6,702 bases of DNA. Origin: Limnohabitans sp. (GTDB lineage Bacteria; Pseudomonadota; Gammaproteobacteria; Burkholderiales; Burkholderiaceae_C). Positions within the stretch are counted from its first letter, which is position 1; every line of letters starts with the position of its first letter. A program made the translations under genes and the position numbers. Below are positions 6,618 through 6,702 of the stretch, piece by piece. The stretch covers positions 1 to 6,702 of the forward strand of contig VEQI01000192.1 in assembly GCA_018883305.1 (NCBI GenBank). Reading direction: 5' to 3'. The notes under the pieces are model-generated. The model was not told the origin of the DNA, did no database searches, and was given only the letters and a program-made list of their open reading frames with translations.

Positions 6618-6702
6618 ATGCAAGTGCAACCCGTTGGGCAGGATTTTGTGGCGCGTGTCACAGGCGTTGATTTCAAGCAACCTTTGTCGGCAGCGCTTCA
6701 GC
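6618..6702 (+). CDS. TauD/TfdA-family 2-oxoglutarate-dependent dioxygenase (N-terminal 28 codons only)
   Basis: Only the first 28 codons are in the window. The N-terminus MQVQPVGQDFVARVTGVDFK followed by QPLS fits the start of TauD/TfdA-type non-heme iron dioxygenases. These typically open with a short strand and then a G(A/V)xVxGxDLxxPL segment. Such enzymes use iron(II), oxygen and 2-oxoglutarate to hydroxylate sulfonates, aryloxyacetates, carnitine precursors or related compounds, releasing succinate and CO2. The iron-binding HxD...H motif lies beyond the right edge, so neither activity nor substrate can be judged. The gap to the Bug-type binding-protein gene is 18 bases, which argues for one operon and a shared substrate. 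The family call is made from a short segment and is moderately sure. Confidence 0.65.
   Translation, partial: MQVQPVGQDFVARVTGVDFKQPLSAALQ

Overview
The window reads as ordinary chromosomal DNA from a GC-rich betaproteobacterium, most likely Burkholderiales and perhaps Comamonadaceae. This is an inference. It rests on the GC-rich codon use, the protein sequence styles, and a Bug-type (TctC-like) periplasmic binding protein, a family greatly expanded in that order. I see no phage, insertion sequence, CRISPR array, tRNA or rRNA.

Layout. Bases 1-1748 (minus strand) hold most of recG, the replication-fork/Holliday-junction helicase, whose C-terminal end lies outside the window. A 35-base gap separates its start from a divergent plus-strand gene (1784-2803) for a ten-helix SLAC1/TehA-family membrane protein. 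A 118-base intergenic region (2804-2921) carries a perfect 9-bp inverted repeat. It leads into glcB (2922-5126), a complete malate synthase G with its catalytic residues intact. Four bases after glcB a small membrane-anchored protein of unknown function begins (5131-5514). After a further 92 bases comes a Bug/TctC-type substrate-binding protein (5607-6599). Eighteen bases later, behind a strong ribosome binding site, is the first part of a TauD/TfdA-type 2-oxoglutarate-dependent dioxygenase (6618 to the window edge).

How the genes may work together. recG and the SLAC1-family gene look like unrelated neighbours sharing a very short divergent intergenic region. From glcB rightwards all genes are co-directional and closely spaced. 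The binding protein and dioxygenase are very probably co-transcribed and probably deal with one organic acid or sulfonate. If the dioxygenase is of the TfdA ether-cleaving type, it would release glyoxylate, the substrate of malate synthase G. That would make the right half of the window a coherent uptake, cleavage and assimilation cluster. This link is inference and depends on the sequence beyond the right edge.

No clearly novel system is visible. The items most worth a second look are the possible glyoxylate link, the small protein coupled to glcB, an in-frame A-AAA-AAG slippery heptamer in recG, and the inverted repeat in front of glcB.
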